A stretch of DNA of 38,027 nt from Thermoplasmata archaeon (GTDB taxonomy: Archaea; Thermoplasmatota; Thermoplasmata; GCA-020350865): NCBI GenBank assembly GCA_020351895.1, contig CP070672.1, forward strand, positions 446,469-484,495, given 5' to 3'. The number at the start of each line of letters is the position of its first letter. The first letter of the stretch is position 1. The notes beneath the pieces were generated by a model. The model made no database searches, was not told the DNA's origin, and saw only the letters and a program-made list of their open reading frames with translations. Positions 26,853-34,358 of the stretch are shown piece by piece. The translations under genes and the position numbers were made by a program.

Positions 26853-29800
26853 GTGAAGCTCGTGACAATGAGGGCATTATTCATGATCATATGTTTACTT
26901 TTCAGTGGAATCACCCTCATCTCAATCCAGGTTTCAGAGGCTGATGAAAGTGTTACATTCGTGGTTATAAACGAGTTTTTAGCCCGTCCAAACAGCGACT
27001 GGGATGGAGATAGTATTTATAATTCACTTGATGATGAATGGATCGAATTGTTCAATCCAACCGATACTATGATAAATATCTCGGGATGTTTTATTGGAGA
27101 CGATGGAACGGTACTGCATCAGATAACAGGCAACAGTGAGATTCCGCCATTTGGATTTTTGGTGATATATGGCAGCGATTACGGCTCTCTTTCCCTGAAT
27201 AACGACGGAGACATGGTGAGATTTCTGGATACGGATGGTATAACAGAAATTGACACCTATGATTACTCAACCTCAAGTCAGGACGTGTCTGAAGGAAGAG
27301 AAACTGATAATGCCACACTTTGGCAATTCTTCGATATTCCTACACCAGGACGGCGCAACCTTGATGATCCGCCCATCATAGCTTCCATACATCATACTCC
27401 CCAAAATCCAAAGTCTTCGGATCAAATTACTGTAATTGTTAATGCATCAGATGATTATGTAATAACTATCATGAATCTCAGCTATTCAGTGGATGGGATG
27501 AACTTTACTATAGTCGAAATGAAGGATGATGGTATTTACACTGATAAGATTGCTGATGATGGGATCTTCACAGCTTCAATTCCAAATTATTCGAGCGGTA
27601 CCACTGTACACTACTATATTTCCTGTGTAGATGATTCAAATCATAATACTCTCTCCCCGATAAATGCACCATTAACGTGTCATACCTTTGCATTCAATGA
27701 TGGAGATATACAAGTCGTTATCAACGAGTTTTTAGCAGATCCTGGGAGCGACTGGAATGGTGATAGCTATATAGAAAGCGATGACGAGTGGATAGAACTC
27801 TTCAATTCTGGTGAAACTGTTGTTAATATTGGGGATTGGGTAATCGATGATGCCCTTGGCGGTGTGGGTTCTTCTGATCCGTATACAATACCATCTGGTT
27901 TGTCCATTAAGCCCAGGGAATTTCTTGTGTTTTATGGAAACCAGACAGGTATACTATTGAACAATAACGGAGATAACGTCACATTGCTCAACGAGACAGG
28001 TGCAGTTGTAGATGTCCACACATATCTCAGCAGTAGTAATGATACTGCCATTGGAAGATATTATGACGGGACAGAAACTTGGAAAGATTTTCTTTTACCG
28101 ACTCCTGGGAGGGAAAACCATTATACCGTGGATTCACTGAATAATTTGTCGAATATCAAGATCAACGAATTTCTACCGTCGCCCAAGATTTCCTATTCTA
28201 TGGAATGGATAGAGCTTATTAACTGCGGTTTGACACCTGTTAAACTCGATGGATGTCTGCTCGATGATGTAATTGATGGGGGAACAAAACCATGGCGGAT
28301 ACCCCTTAATACAACGATTGCACCGGGAGAGGTCATGTTGTTTGAAAGAAATTTTGGATTGAATAACAATAAAGACACGGTCAATCTTCTATATGTCGAA
28401 GATGACATCATCATTGACACCTTCTCATACGAATTCAGCGAATACGATATATCCTTTGGTAGGGGTGGGGATTGCTCCGATATTTGGGCAAGCTTCAGCA
28501 ACTCCAAACCTGGCCAGTTGAATGTCCCTTATCAAGAACCGAATTCCTCAGAGGGAGACATGGTTATAACAGAGTTTTTCTATAAGGCCTCTGAGGAATA
28601 TGAGTTTCTCAGGCTTCATAATCCCTCGGGTATCGTGGTTGATCTTGGAGGCTGGCGAATCTTGGATGGTCCTAACTCTTATTCTGGCACCATTATTTTT
28701 CCAGAGGATGTTATGATACCCCCCTCAGGTGATATCTACGTTGCCAACAAGGCAACGATCTTTTGCGATATAATGGGTTTCTATCCTGATTTTGAGTACG
28801 GGAATTCTCCTGCCTCTATTCCCGATATGATAACAAAAGAGAGACCCAGCTTTGCATTAGGAAGGGATGAGGCATTGCTTTTGGATGAGTTCGGCAACAT
28901 AATCGATGTTTTAGTATATGGTGACTCTGAATATGATGGTTCAGGTTGGAGCGGTCCCCCAGTTTTAGACGCCAAAAAAGGTGAAATCTTAAAAAGGAAC
29001 TTGGGAGAGGGTATGGGTGTTTATGAAGACACGAACACACAGGCTGACTGGAAACATGTAAGGCATTACAAGCTCGGGCAATCGGATTTTGGATACGATA
29101 GCTTTACCTACACAGGTAATATGACGTTGTTCGCATCACCGGACTCAAGTTATGAAACCATTATAAAGGAAATTGAAAAAGCCGAGAGCACGATCTATCT
29201 AAGTATATACCAATTCACAAATTGGAATATCTCCCAGAAGATCATTGAAAGATTGAATCATGGTGTGGTAGTTAATATTCTAATAGAAGGCAGCCCTGCA
29301 GGCGAATGGGAAGAGGAACAAAAATATGTTCTGCAAATGATCTCAGAAAACGGGGGAGAGATCAGATTTTTGGTCTTCAATTCCACTCTCGGCAAAAGGT
29401 TCTCCTATATCCACTCAAAATTCGCTGTGATTGACAATGCTTCAGTGATCATCTCATCCGAGAACTGGAAATATACTGGAATCCCAGTAAACAACACCTT
29501 CGGCAACAGAGGCTGGGGTGTGGTGATTAGGGACGTGCAGGCAGCAGGATATTTCGCAGATGTTTTTCTCGAAGATTGGAGTCATGTGAGCTATGATATA
29601 TTCCCTTTCACACCAGAGGATTCCAAATATGGCAATGCTTCTTCCGATTTTGAACCCAATGATTGGATAGAAACTGGATATTACGATCCAATCTTGTCAA
29701 GTATGACTTTTACGGGAGAGTTCAAAGTCTCCCCGGTAATATCGCCAGATACCTCCCTTCTGGAGTCTGAAGGCATACTAGACATGATAAATTCGGCGGT

Positions 29801-30605
29801 TGACTCCATATACATCGAGCAGTTGGAGATACAGCTTTCATGGGATGACAAAGAAGAGGAGTATGAAAATCTATATCTTGAGGCCGCCATTGAGGCAGCT
29901 GAGCAAAGAAACGTGGATGTGAAGATATTGCTGTCTTCCAAATATGCCTTTCCCGATGACATTGACCTGGATAACTACGACACATTTATTTATATAAATG
30001 AATACGCTCTTAATCACAACATAACTGAATATCTTGAGGCCAGGCTAGTCGATTATGACAGGCTGGGATTATCTAAGATGCATAATAAAGGAATGATCGT
30101 GGATGGTAAAAAGACCTTGATTTCGAGTATTAACTGGAAAAGAAACTCCGTGGCTCAGAATCGTGAGGCGGGAGTGATCATAGAAAGCGAGGATGTTGCA
30201 GTGTATTTTACAGAACTTTTTCTTTGGGATTGGAACGAGCCTCCGAAAGCCGATGCAGGGGAGGATATCACTGTAAATGCCTTTGATGAGGTCCAATTTT
30301 TTGACTTATCCACGGATTCAGATGATAATATTGAGAGTTATTATTGGGACTTCGATGATGGGACGAATACTACCCTACAAAATCCCTTTCATGAATTCGA
30401 AAAAGAGGGCATTTATGAGGTGAAATTGACTGTTTTGGATGGCCAATACTCAGACAGTGATGTCATAACAGTGGTGGTCCAAAAGTCAGAAAAGGAAAGT
30501 GAAGACCTGGGCCTTTTCATGTCTGTGATCCTTTTAGTGATTCTCCTTGTAATTATCGCGATAATTATTTCTTTCATCAGAAAAATGAGGCAACTGTTTC
30601 TATGA
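26853..30605 (+). CDS. Exported membrane-anchored protein with lamin-tail (LTD), phospholipase D and PKD domains
   Basis: A 1250-residue protein. The signal peptide is about 1-30 (MRALFMIICLLFSGITLI). Lamin-tail domains start with VINEFLARPNSDW, VINEFLADPGSDW, KINEFLPSP and a weaker VITEFFYKA; an Ig-like module lies between the first two. A phospholipase D pair follows with both HKD motifs intact: His854-X-Lys856...Asp861 (HSKFAVID) and His1077-X-Lys1079...Asp1084 (HNKGMIVD). Then comes a PKD domain (ADAGEDITVNAFDEV; YYWDFDDGT) and a C-terminal membrane helix (LFMSVILLVILLVIIAIIIS) with a short basic tail. PLD enzymes cut phosphodiesters; bacterial LTDs often accompany secreted nucleases, so an external nuclease or lipid hydrolase is a fair inference. 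The GTG start has a very strong SD. The geranylgeranyl reductase gene follows after 10 nt. Confidence 0.93.
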   Translation: MKLVTMRALFMIICLLFSGITLISIQVSEADESVTFVVINEFLARPNSDWDGDSIYNSLDDEWIELFNPTDTMINISGCFIGDDGTVLHQITGNSEIPPFGFLVIYGSDYGSLSLNNDGDMVRFLDTDGITEIDTYDYSTSSQDVSEGRETDNATLWQFFDIPTPGRRNLDDPPIIASIHHTPQNPKSSDQITVIVNASDDYVITIMNLSYSVDGMNFTIVEMKDDGIYTDKIADDGIFTASIPNYSSGTTVHYYISCVDDSNHNTLSPINAPLTCHTFAFNDGDIQVVINEFLADPGSDWNGDSYIESDDEWIELFNSGETVVNIGDWVIDDALGGVGSSDPYTIPSGLSIKPREFLVFYGNQTGILLNNNGDNVTLLNETGAVVDVHTYLSSSNDTAIGRYYDGTETWKDFLLPTPGRENHYTVDSLNNLSNIKINEFLPSPKISYSMEWIELINCGLTPVKLDGCLLDDVIDGGTKPWRIPLNTTIAPGEVMLFERNFGLNNNKDTVNLLYVEDDIIIDTFSYEFSEYDISFGRGGDCSDIWASFSNSKPGQLNVPYQEPNSSEGDMVITEFFYKASEEYEFLRLHNPSGIVVDLGGWRILDGPNSYSGTIIFPEDVMIPPSGDIYVANKATIFCDIMGFYPDFEYGNSPASIPDMITKERPSFALGRDEALLLDEFGNIIDVLVYGDSEYDGSGWSGPPVLDAKKGEILKRNLGEGMGVYEDTNTQADWKHVRHYKLGQSDFGYDSFTYTGNMTLFASPDSSYETIIKEIEKAESTIYLSIYQFTNWNISQKIIERLNHGVVVNILIEGSPAGEWEEEQKYVLQMISENGGEIRFLVFNSTLGKRFSYIHSKFAVIDNASVIISSENWKYTGIPVNNTFGNRGWGVVIRDVQAAGYFADVFLEDWSHVSYDIFPFTPEDSKYGNASSDFEPNDWIETGYYDPILSSMTFTGEFKVSPVISPDTSLLESEGILDMINSAVDSIYIEQLEIQLSWDDKEEEYENLYLEAAIEAAEQRNVDVKILLSSKYAFPDDIDLDNYDTFIYINEYALNHNITEYLEARLVDYDRLGLSKMHNKGMIVDGKKTLISSINWKRNSVAQNREAGVIIESEDVAVYFTELFLWDWNEPPKADAGEDITVNAFDEVQFFDLSTDSDDNIESYYWDFDDGTNTTLQNPFHEFEKEGIYEVKLTVLDGQYSDSDVITVVVQKSEKESEDLGLFMSVILLVILLVIIAIIISFIRKMRQLFL

Positions 30606-30615
30606 GGGATTAGAA

Positions 30616-31698
30616 TTGGTCTATGATGTTGTTGTGGTAGGAGCCGGTCCTGCAGGTTCTGTGGCAGCCAGATTCGCAGCTGAGGTGGGGGCGAGCTGTC
30701 TGATAATAGATAAAAAAAGAGAGATAGGCAAACCTGTAAGATGTGCCGAGGTTGTTGCAGGGGGTCTTCCTGAAGATTTCGGCATGAAAAACAGCTCGGA
30801 GTGGTTGATAAACGAGGCGCATTATTTAAATTTAATATCCCCAAAGGGCAGGATTGTCAGAATAAAGACGTCACCATATGTGGGCTATGTTCTTGATAGA
30901 ACCGCTTTTGAAAGAGAACTGCTGGAGATGGCAGTAGAAAGTGGCTCTGAGCTGCTTTTGGGCAAAACCGTCACAGATTTAGTACCCGAGGGTGTGGCAA
31001 TTGGTGATGAGGTGTTGAAGGCTAAGATTATTATAGCGGCAGACGGTGTGGATTCAAGAATTGGAAGAATGGCTGGAATTAATACCAAAAGTAGGCTAGG
31101 GGAATTAGGCTCATGTGCACAGCATACATTGGTTAACATAGATGTTGATTCTGACTGCCTCGAGTTCTATCTGGGCAGCACATTTTCCCCTGGGGGTTAT
31201 GCCTGGGTATTCCCAAAAAGTAAAAACGAGGCAAATGTGGGAGTGGGTTTACTGAATGCTGGAAAGCAACATGCGGTGGATGTTTTAAAGAAATTTGTAG
31301 ACCTGAAATTTCAAAATGCTAAATCCATTAGATTCCTTTCAGGCTGTGTACCAAGTAACCTTCCTCCGAAAGAATGCGTCAAGAATAACGTGATAGCTGT
31401 CGGGGATGCCGCAAGGCAGGTCAATCCTTTTACAGGAGCAGGCATTGCAAATGCATTTATAGCGGGAAGAATCGCTGGCAGGCTTTGTGGAGAGATGGCA
31501 GTGAAAAACAGATCTCTTTCGCATCTCAAAGAATACGATGCTCTCTGGAGAAATGCCATGGAAAAAAAGCTGATTAAGAGCAACAGACTAAAAAACAGGG
31601 TTTTGCTTGGGGACAGGAACATCGAGAGGTTCTTTTTCATGCTCAGGATAATCCCGGGTTTCGTTTTGAGAAGACTTGCCAAGAGGCTGCATTACTGA
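30616..31698 (+). CDS. Geranylgeranyl reductase family FAD-dependent oxidoreductase
   Basis: A 360-residue flavoprotein that reduces double bonds of geranylgeranyl chains, in archaea chiefly those of ether membrane lipids. Visible: the FAD-binding GAGPAG (residues 9-14), KPVRCAE after the first beta unit (the region of the redox-active Cys in the family), the substrate-cavity motif YAWVFPK, and the second FAD motif GDAARQVNPFTGAGI. The TTG start at 30616 is only 10 nt after the stop of the LTD-PLD protein, with GAGGGAT spanning that stop, so translation is probably coupled and the two genes share an mRNA. A functional link between the two is not evident. Substrate could be archaeal lipids or menaquinone-type chains. 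Confidence 0.9.
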   Translation: MVYDVVVVGAGPAGSVAARFAAEVGASCLIIDKKREIGKPVRCAEVVAGGLPEDFGMKNSSEWLINEAHYLNLISPKGRIVRIKTSPYVGYVLDRTAFERELLEMAVESGSELLLGKTVTDLVPEGVAIGDEVLKAKIIIAADGVDSRIGRMAGINTKSRLGELGSCAQHTLVNIDVDSDCLEFYLGSTFSPGGYAWVFPKSKNEANVGVGLLNAGKQHAVDVLKKFVDLKFQNAKSIRFLSGCVPSNLPPKECVKNNVIAVGDAARQVNPFTGAGIANAFIAGRIAGRLCGEMAVKNRSLSHLKEYDALWRNAMEKKLIKSNRLKNRVLLGDRNIERFFFMLRIIPGFVLRRLAKRLHY

Positions 31699-31727
31699 AG
31701 ACATCATCTCAAGGAAAGAGAAAAATC

Positions 31728-31738
31728 TTAATAATATA
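31728..31738 (+). promoter_or_regulatory. TATA-like box of the AmrS-like gene
   Basis: TTAATAATATA lies about 50 nt before the ATG at 31784, giving a leader of roughly 25 nt without a strong SD. Confidence 0.4.
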
Positions 31739-31783
31739 GAATGAATGTTACCATAATCCTTTGGGAAAATTGAATGTGATGAA

Positions 31784-32794
31784 ATGAAAGAGGCAAGATT
31801 CTGGTCACCAGATAATAGTAAAGTCAAGTGTGACCTGTGTGCGAGGCACTGTGTAGTGGCGCAGAATCACGCTGGCGTGTGTGGAGTCAGGGTAAACGAG
31901 AATAGAAAACTGATAACAAAGAATTATGGATTGGCAGCACCTATAAAAGTGGACCCCATAGGCAAGAAACCGCTATTTCATTTTTATCCCGAGAGCCTAG
32001 TGCTCTCCCTGGGTACTGCAGGATGCAATTTCAAATGCGACTACTGCCAGAATTATGACCTTTCCCAATCAAAAATGGACGAGGTTCAATCCAGAAAAGT
32101 CACTCCAAAAAAAATACAGGCCATGGCAAAGAGAAACAGATGTGAGGGTATAGCCTGGACCTATAATGAACCCACGATATGGTATGAGTTCGTGCACGAT
32201 GCAGCCAGGTTCCTAAAAAGAAGGGGACTTTTTAATGTTTTTATCACCAATGGATATATAGAGAAGGAGCCATTTGTTGAACTGTCCTCATATTTGGACG
32301 CCGTAAATGTGGACATAAAGGCTTTCAGTGATGAATTTTACGCCAAGATTTCAAGAGCACATCTAAAACCCGTGCTCAATACATGCAAATTGGCAAAGGA
32401 GCTGGGATTGCACATCGAAATATCGTATTTACTTGTTCCACCCCTAAATTCCAATCCACAGGAGATACAAAAGCTATCGAGATGGATATTCAATATTCTT
32501 GGTAAAGACACGCCATTGCATTTTCTCAGATTCTTCCCAATGCATAGATTGACGGATATACCCACTACCCCCTCTGAGGCTCTCGTTGATGCACAGCGCA
32601 TAGCAAAACTGGAAGGCTTAACGAATGTTTATATAAATAACCTCCCTGGTAGTAAGTATCAGGACACTTACTGCCCAAATTGCGGGGAAATACTCATACA
32701 TAGGGAGGATTTCTTTACGATTTTAAACCGTATAAATGACGGAAAATGCCCAAAATGCAATGCCGCGGTTCTCATGGTTGGTTCAAAAAAATAG
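31784..32794 (+). CDS. amrS: AmmeMemoRadiSam-type radical SAM enzyme (AmrS-like)
   Basis: A 336-residue radical SAM protein. The catalytic cluster motif CxxxCxxC is at Cys81, Cys85, Cys88 (GCNFKCDYCQNY). An N-terminal Cys set (Cys16, Cys19, Cys23, Cys33; CDLCARHC...GVCGVR) and a C-terminal zinc-ribbon-like pair (YCPNCG...KCPKCN) match the AmrS family and distinguish it from pyruvate formate-lyase activating enzymes. AmrS belongs to a three-gene set with AmrA and MEMO-like AmrB whose reaction is unsettled; neither partner is in this window. It uses S-adenosylmethionine and an oxygen-sensitive 4Fe-4S cluster, so an anaerobic cell is likely. Confidence 0.9.
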   Translation: MKEARFWSPDNSKVKCDLCARHCVVAQNHAGVCGVRVNENRKLITKNYGLAAPIKVDPIGKKPLFHFYPESLVLSLGTAGCNFKCDYCQNYDLSQSKMDEVQSRKVTPKKIQAMAKRNRCEGIAWTYNEPTIWYEFVHDAARFLKRRGLFNVFITNGYIEKEPFVELSSYLDAVNVDIKAFSDEFYAKISRAHLKPVLNTCKLAKELGLHIEISYLLVPPLNSNPQEIQKLSRWIFNILGKDTPLHFLRFFPMHRLTDIPTTPSEALVDAQRIAKLEGLTNVYINNLPGSKYQDTYCPNCGEILIHREDFFTILNRINDGKCPKCNAAVLMVGSKK

Positions 32795-32813
32795 GGGGTG
32801 GGCGGGGTCCTAT

Positions 32814-32821
32814 AAAAAAAA
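32814..32821 (-). terminator. T8 run ending the small minus-strand unit
   Basis: Eight Ts in a row on the minus strand, about 60 nt after the stop of the 24-codon ORF. Archaeal termination commonly occurs at such T-runs. GGGTGGG (32796-32802) and CCCACCC (32831-32837) flank it as a 7-bp inverted repeat. Confidence 0.45.
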
Positions 32822-32878
32822 TCCTAACGTCCCACCCTTGATTAAGGTAGCGGATGGTGAAAGCTGGCGATCTTGATA

Positions 32879-32953
32879 TTAATCTTCGAATCGTGTGCTG
32901 CAAGAAAGAAGCCTGTAAACCTCTTCCCAACTGAAGTGTTCTTCACCACTCAT
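32879..32953 (-). CDS. Possible 24-residue small protein in its own transcription unit
   Basis: ORF of 24 codons plus TAA: acidic N-terminus (MSGEEHFSWEEV), a short amphipathic helix-like YRLLS, one Cys and a charged end (RFED). It is too short to identify. What supports it is the setting: a TATA box TATATAAA about 40 nt upstream, a predicted 17-nt leader, a perfect SD AAGGAGG with 6 nt spacing, an ATG start, and a T8 run about 60 nt after the stop. The preceding mscS gene ends with its own T8 run before this TATA box, so the unit is separate. The alternative is a small RNA whose ORF is accidental or acts as a leader peptide. Confidence 0.45.
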   Translation of the reverse strand: MSGEEHFSWEEVYRLLSCSTRFED

Positions 32954-32959
32954 TTTGTG

Positions 32960-33000
32960 CCTCCTTTCAATAAGAAGGTAGTTCGTTTTGGTTTATATAC
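32960..33000 (-). promoter_or_regulatory. TATA box and SD of the small minus-strand unit
   Basis: On the minus strand GTATATAAAC (32991-33000) is followed about 25 nt later by the predicted start near 32971. AAGGAGG (32960-32966) is 6 nt before the ATG at 32953. Confidence 0.5.
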
Positions 33001-33027
33001 TTCGACTTGGGAGGGGAGAGTGAAAGT

Positions 33028-33035
33028 AAAAAAAA
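33028..33035 (-). terminator. T8 run after mscS
   Basis: Eight Ts on the minus strand, 37 nt past the mscS stop, flanked on both sides by the direct repeat GAAAGTA (plus strand 33022-33028 and 33036-33042). A likely archaeal terminator. Confidence 0.5.
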
Positions 33036-33071
33036 GAAAGTACCTGGCACCCAATATATCAACCAAAATGC

Positions 33072-34061
33072 TCAGTTCTTTTTCACACCCACCACTTCCA
33101 TGTGCGGGTACGCGATATGGATTTTTTTGTCCTTTTTGATTTTACCAAGGATATTCTCTGTGATTTTGGACCTAATCGCCCTTCTTTTTTGAGCCTCGCA
33201 GAAATAGATAACATAGAAATTTACGCTTGATTCCGAGAACTCCAGCCTTATTTGTGGCTCATTGATGATCTGACCTCTGAGGTCCTTGACGTCCATCCTT
33301 TGCGCCATATATGGGGCATATTTTATCATGTTATCGCCAACAACCTCCAAGGCGCTCTCCAAGATATGCAGTTTGGCTCTATCATGGTCGCTCTCATACG
33401 TGATAGCGATTTTGATCTCGTCCCAAATATATGGTGTATCCCTGGTATAATTGAGAATAGGGGTCTCGAATATGTTACTATTCGGAATTGTGATTAATCT
33501 GCCAGTAAAAGTATCGCCCCCCATCCATTCCCCAAACTCTCTGAGGGTGGTGTGGAACATGCCCACATCCACGACATACCCTTTTTTCTTATCGATTTCT
33601 ATTCTATCGCCTATTGAGTACGGCCTGTGCAGGATTATATCCACCCAGCCTGCAATATTGAGTATTGGTCTTTGTAGAACATAGAGCAGGGCCGCCACCA
33701 CCACACCAAAGACGATAAGGCTCCCGATATCTATCTCAATTATTACCAGGGCCAGTACGATTATCACGAAGATCCACGTTATATTCGATAGAAGCTGCCA
33801 TTTCATCTTGACCTCGGCAAATGAGCGTGTGGTCCTCTCGAAACCCTTCTCAAATGCAGGCCTAAGCGCACTCAGAATGAGCTTGGTGATTACTATAACA
33901 AGCAGGATTCCCAGTATTTTAGGAAGGAGATTGATGAATTTTTCCACTATCTCCTCCTGTTTAAGGGAAATGGGGAAGTATATGATAATGGATATTAAAA
34001 CCACGAATATGGCGAAATACCACAGTATGAGCTTGACGAACCTTCTCGTTCTCTGCTCCAT
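33072..34061 (-). CDS. MscS-family mechanosensitive ion channel
   Basis: A 329-residue membrane channel that opens on membrane stretch to release solutes at osmotic downshock. About four hydrophobic helices: LILWYFAIFVVLISIIIYF, ILGILLVIVITKLILSAL, ITWIFVIIVLALVIIEI, and the pore-lining segment VVAALLYVLQRPILNIAGW. The last runs into the typical MscS beta domain start (RPYSIGDRIEIDKKKGYVVD, then TTLREF) and a soluble alpha/beta cytoplasmic domain. It has one more helix than E. coli MscS (three). The ATG at 34061 has AGGTGG 3 nt upstream and a TATA box at 34095-34104. The gene is divergent from the desulfurase-like gene. Confidence 0.92.
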   Translation of the reverse strand: MEQRTRRFVKLILWYFAIFVVLISIIIYFPISLKQEEIVEKFINLLPKILGILLVIVITKLILSALRPAFEKGFERTTRSFAEVKMKWQLLSNITWIFVIIVLALVIIEIDIGSLIVFGVVVAALLYVLQRPILNIAGWVDIILHRPYSIGDRIEIDKKKGYVVDVGMFHTTLREFGEWMGGDTFTGRLITIPNSNIFETPILNYTRDTPYIWDEIKIAITYESDHDRAKLHILESALEVVGDNMIKYAPYMAQRMDVKDLRGQIINEPQIRLEFSESSVNFYVIYFCEAQKRRAIRSKITENILGKIKKDKKIHIAYPHMEVVGVKKN

Positions 34062-34094
34062 TATCCACCTCTGAGAACCGTGTAAAGTGTTTTG

Positions 34095-34104
34095 TTATTT
34101 ATAT
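34095..34104 (-). promoter_or_regulatory. TATA box of mscS
   Basis: The minus strand reads ATATAAATAA, about 38 nt before the ATG at 34061. The predicted start near 34074 leaves a short leader containing the SD AGGTGG. Confidence 0.5.
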
Positions 34105-34242
34105 GTTTATGCCCCATGATATTTTGGTTATGATTTAGGAAGATTTTTTTTAAATCCAGGCCTAACAGCGTCTAATTCAGGGCTTTTTAGGCTTTTCCTG
34201 CTTTTAACATATCAGGTCTAAGGGCCCTGAAACACATGATTT

Positions 34243-34252
34243 TTTATAATAG
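34243..34252 (+). promoter_or_regulatory. TATA box of the desulfurase-like gene
   Basis: TTTATAATAG; the predicted leader to the ATG at 34359 is about 90 nt, longer than for most genes in this window. I see no clear riboswitch in it. Confidence 0.4.
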
Positions 34253-34358
34253 AAGGTTAATATAGGATTATTGGGGGAGATAGGAAAGAATAACAGTAAA
34301 GCAGTGCATTCGAAGATAGCCAAAGCTGTCATATTGAGATAGGTTGAGAGGATTTATA

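Noticed and set aside
32873..33139. Plus-strand ORF of 88 codons between amrS and mscS
   Set aside because: Its composition is not protein-like, it overlaps the 3' end of mscS, and the better signals (TATA, SD, T-runs) are on the opposite strand.
34260..34330. Minus-strand short ORF and plus-strand short upstream ORF in the desulfurase leader
   Set aside because: No SD, no conserved-looking residues and very short.
34143..34333. T8 run and CAGGGC/GCCCTG inverted repeat in the mscS-desulfurase gap
   Set aside because: No gene reads toward the T-run on that strand, and the stem is short with a loop of about 40 nt; no riboswitch class is recognised.
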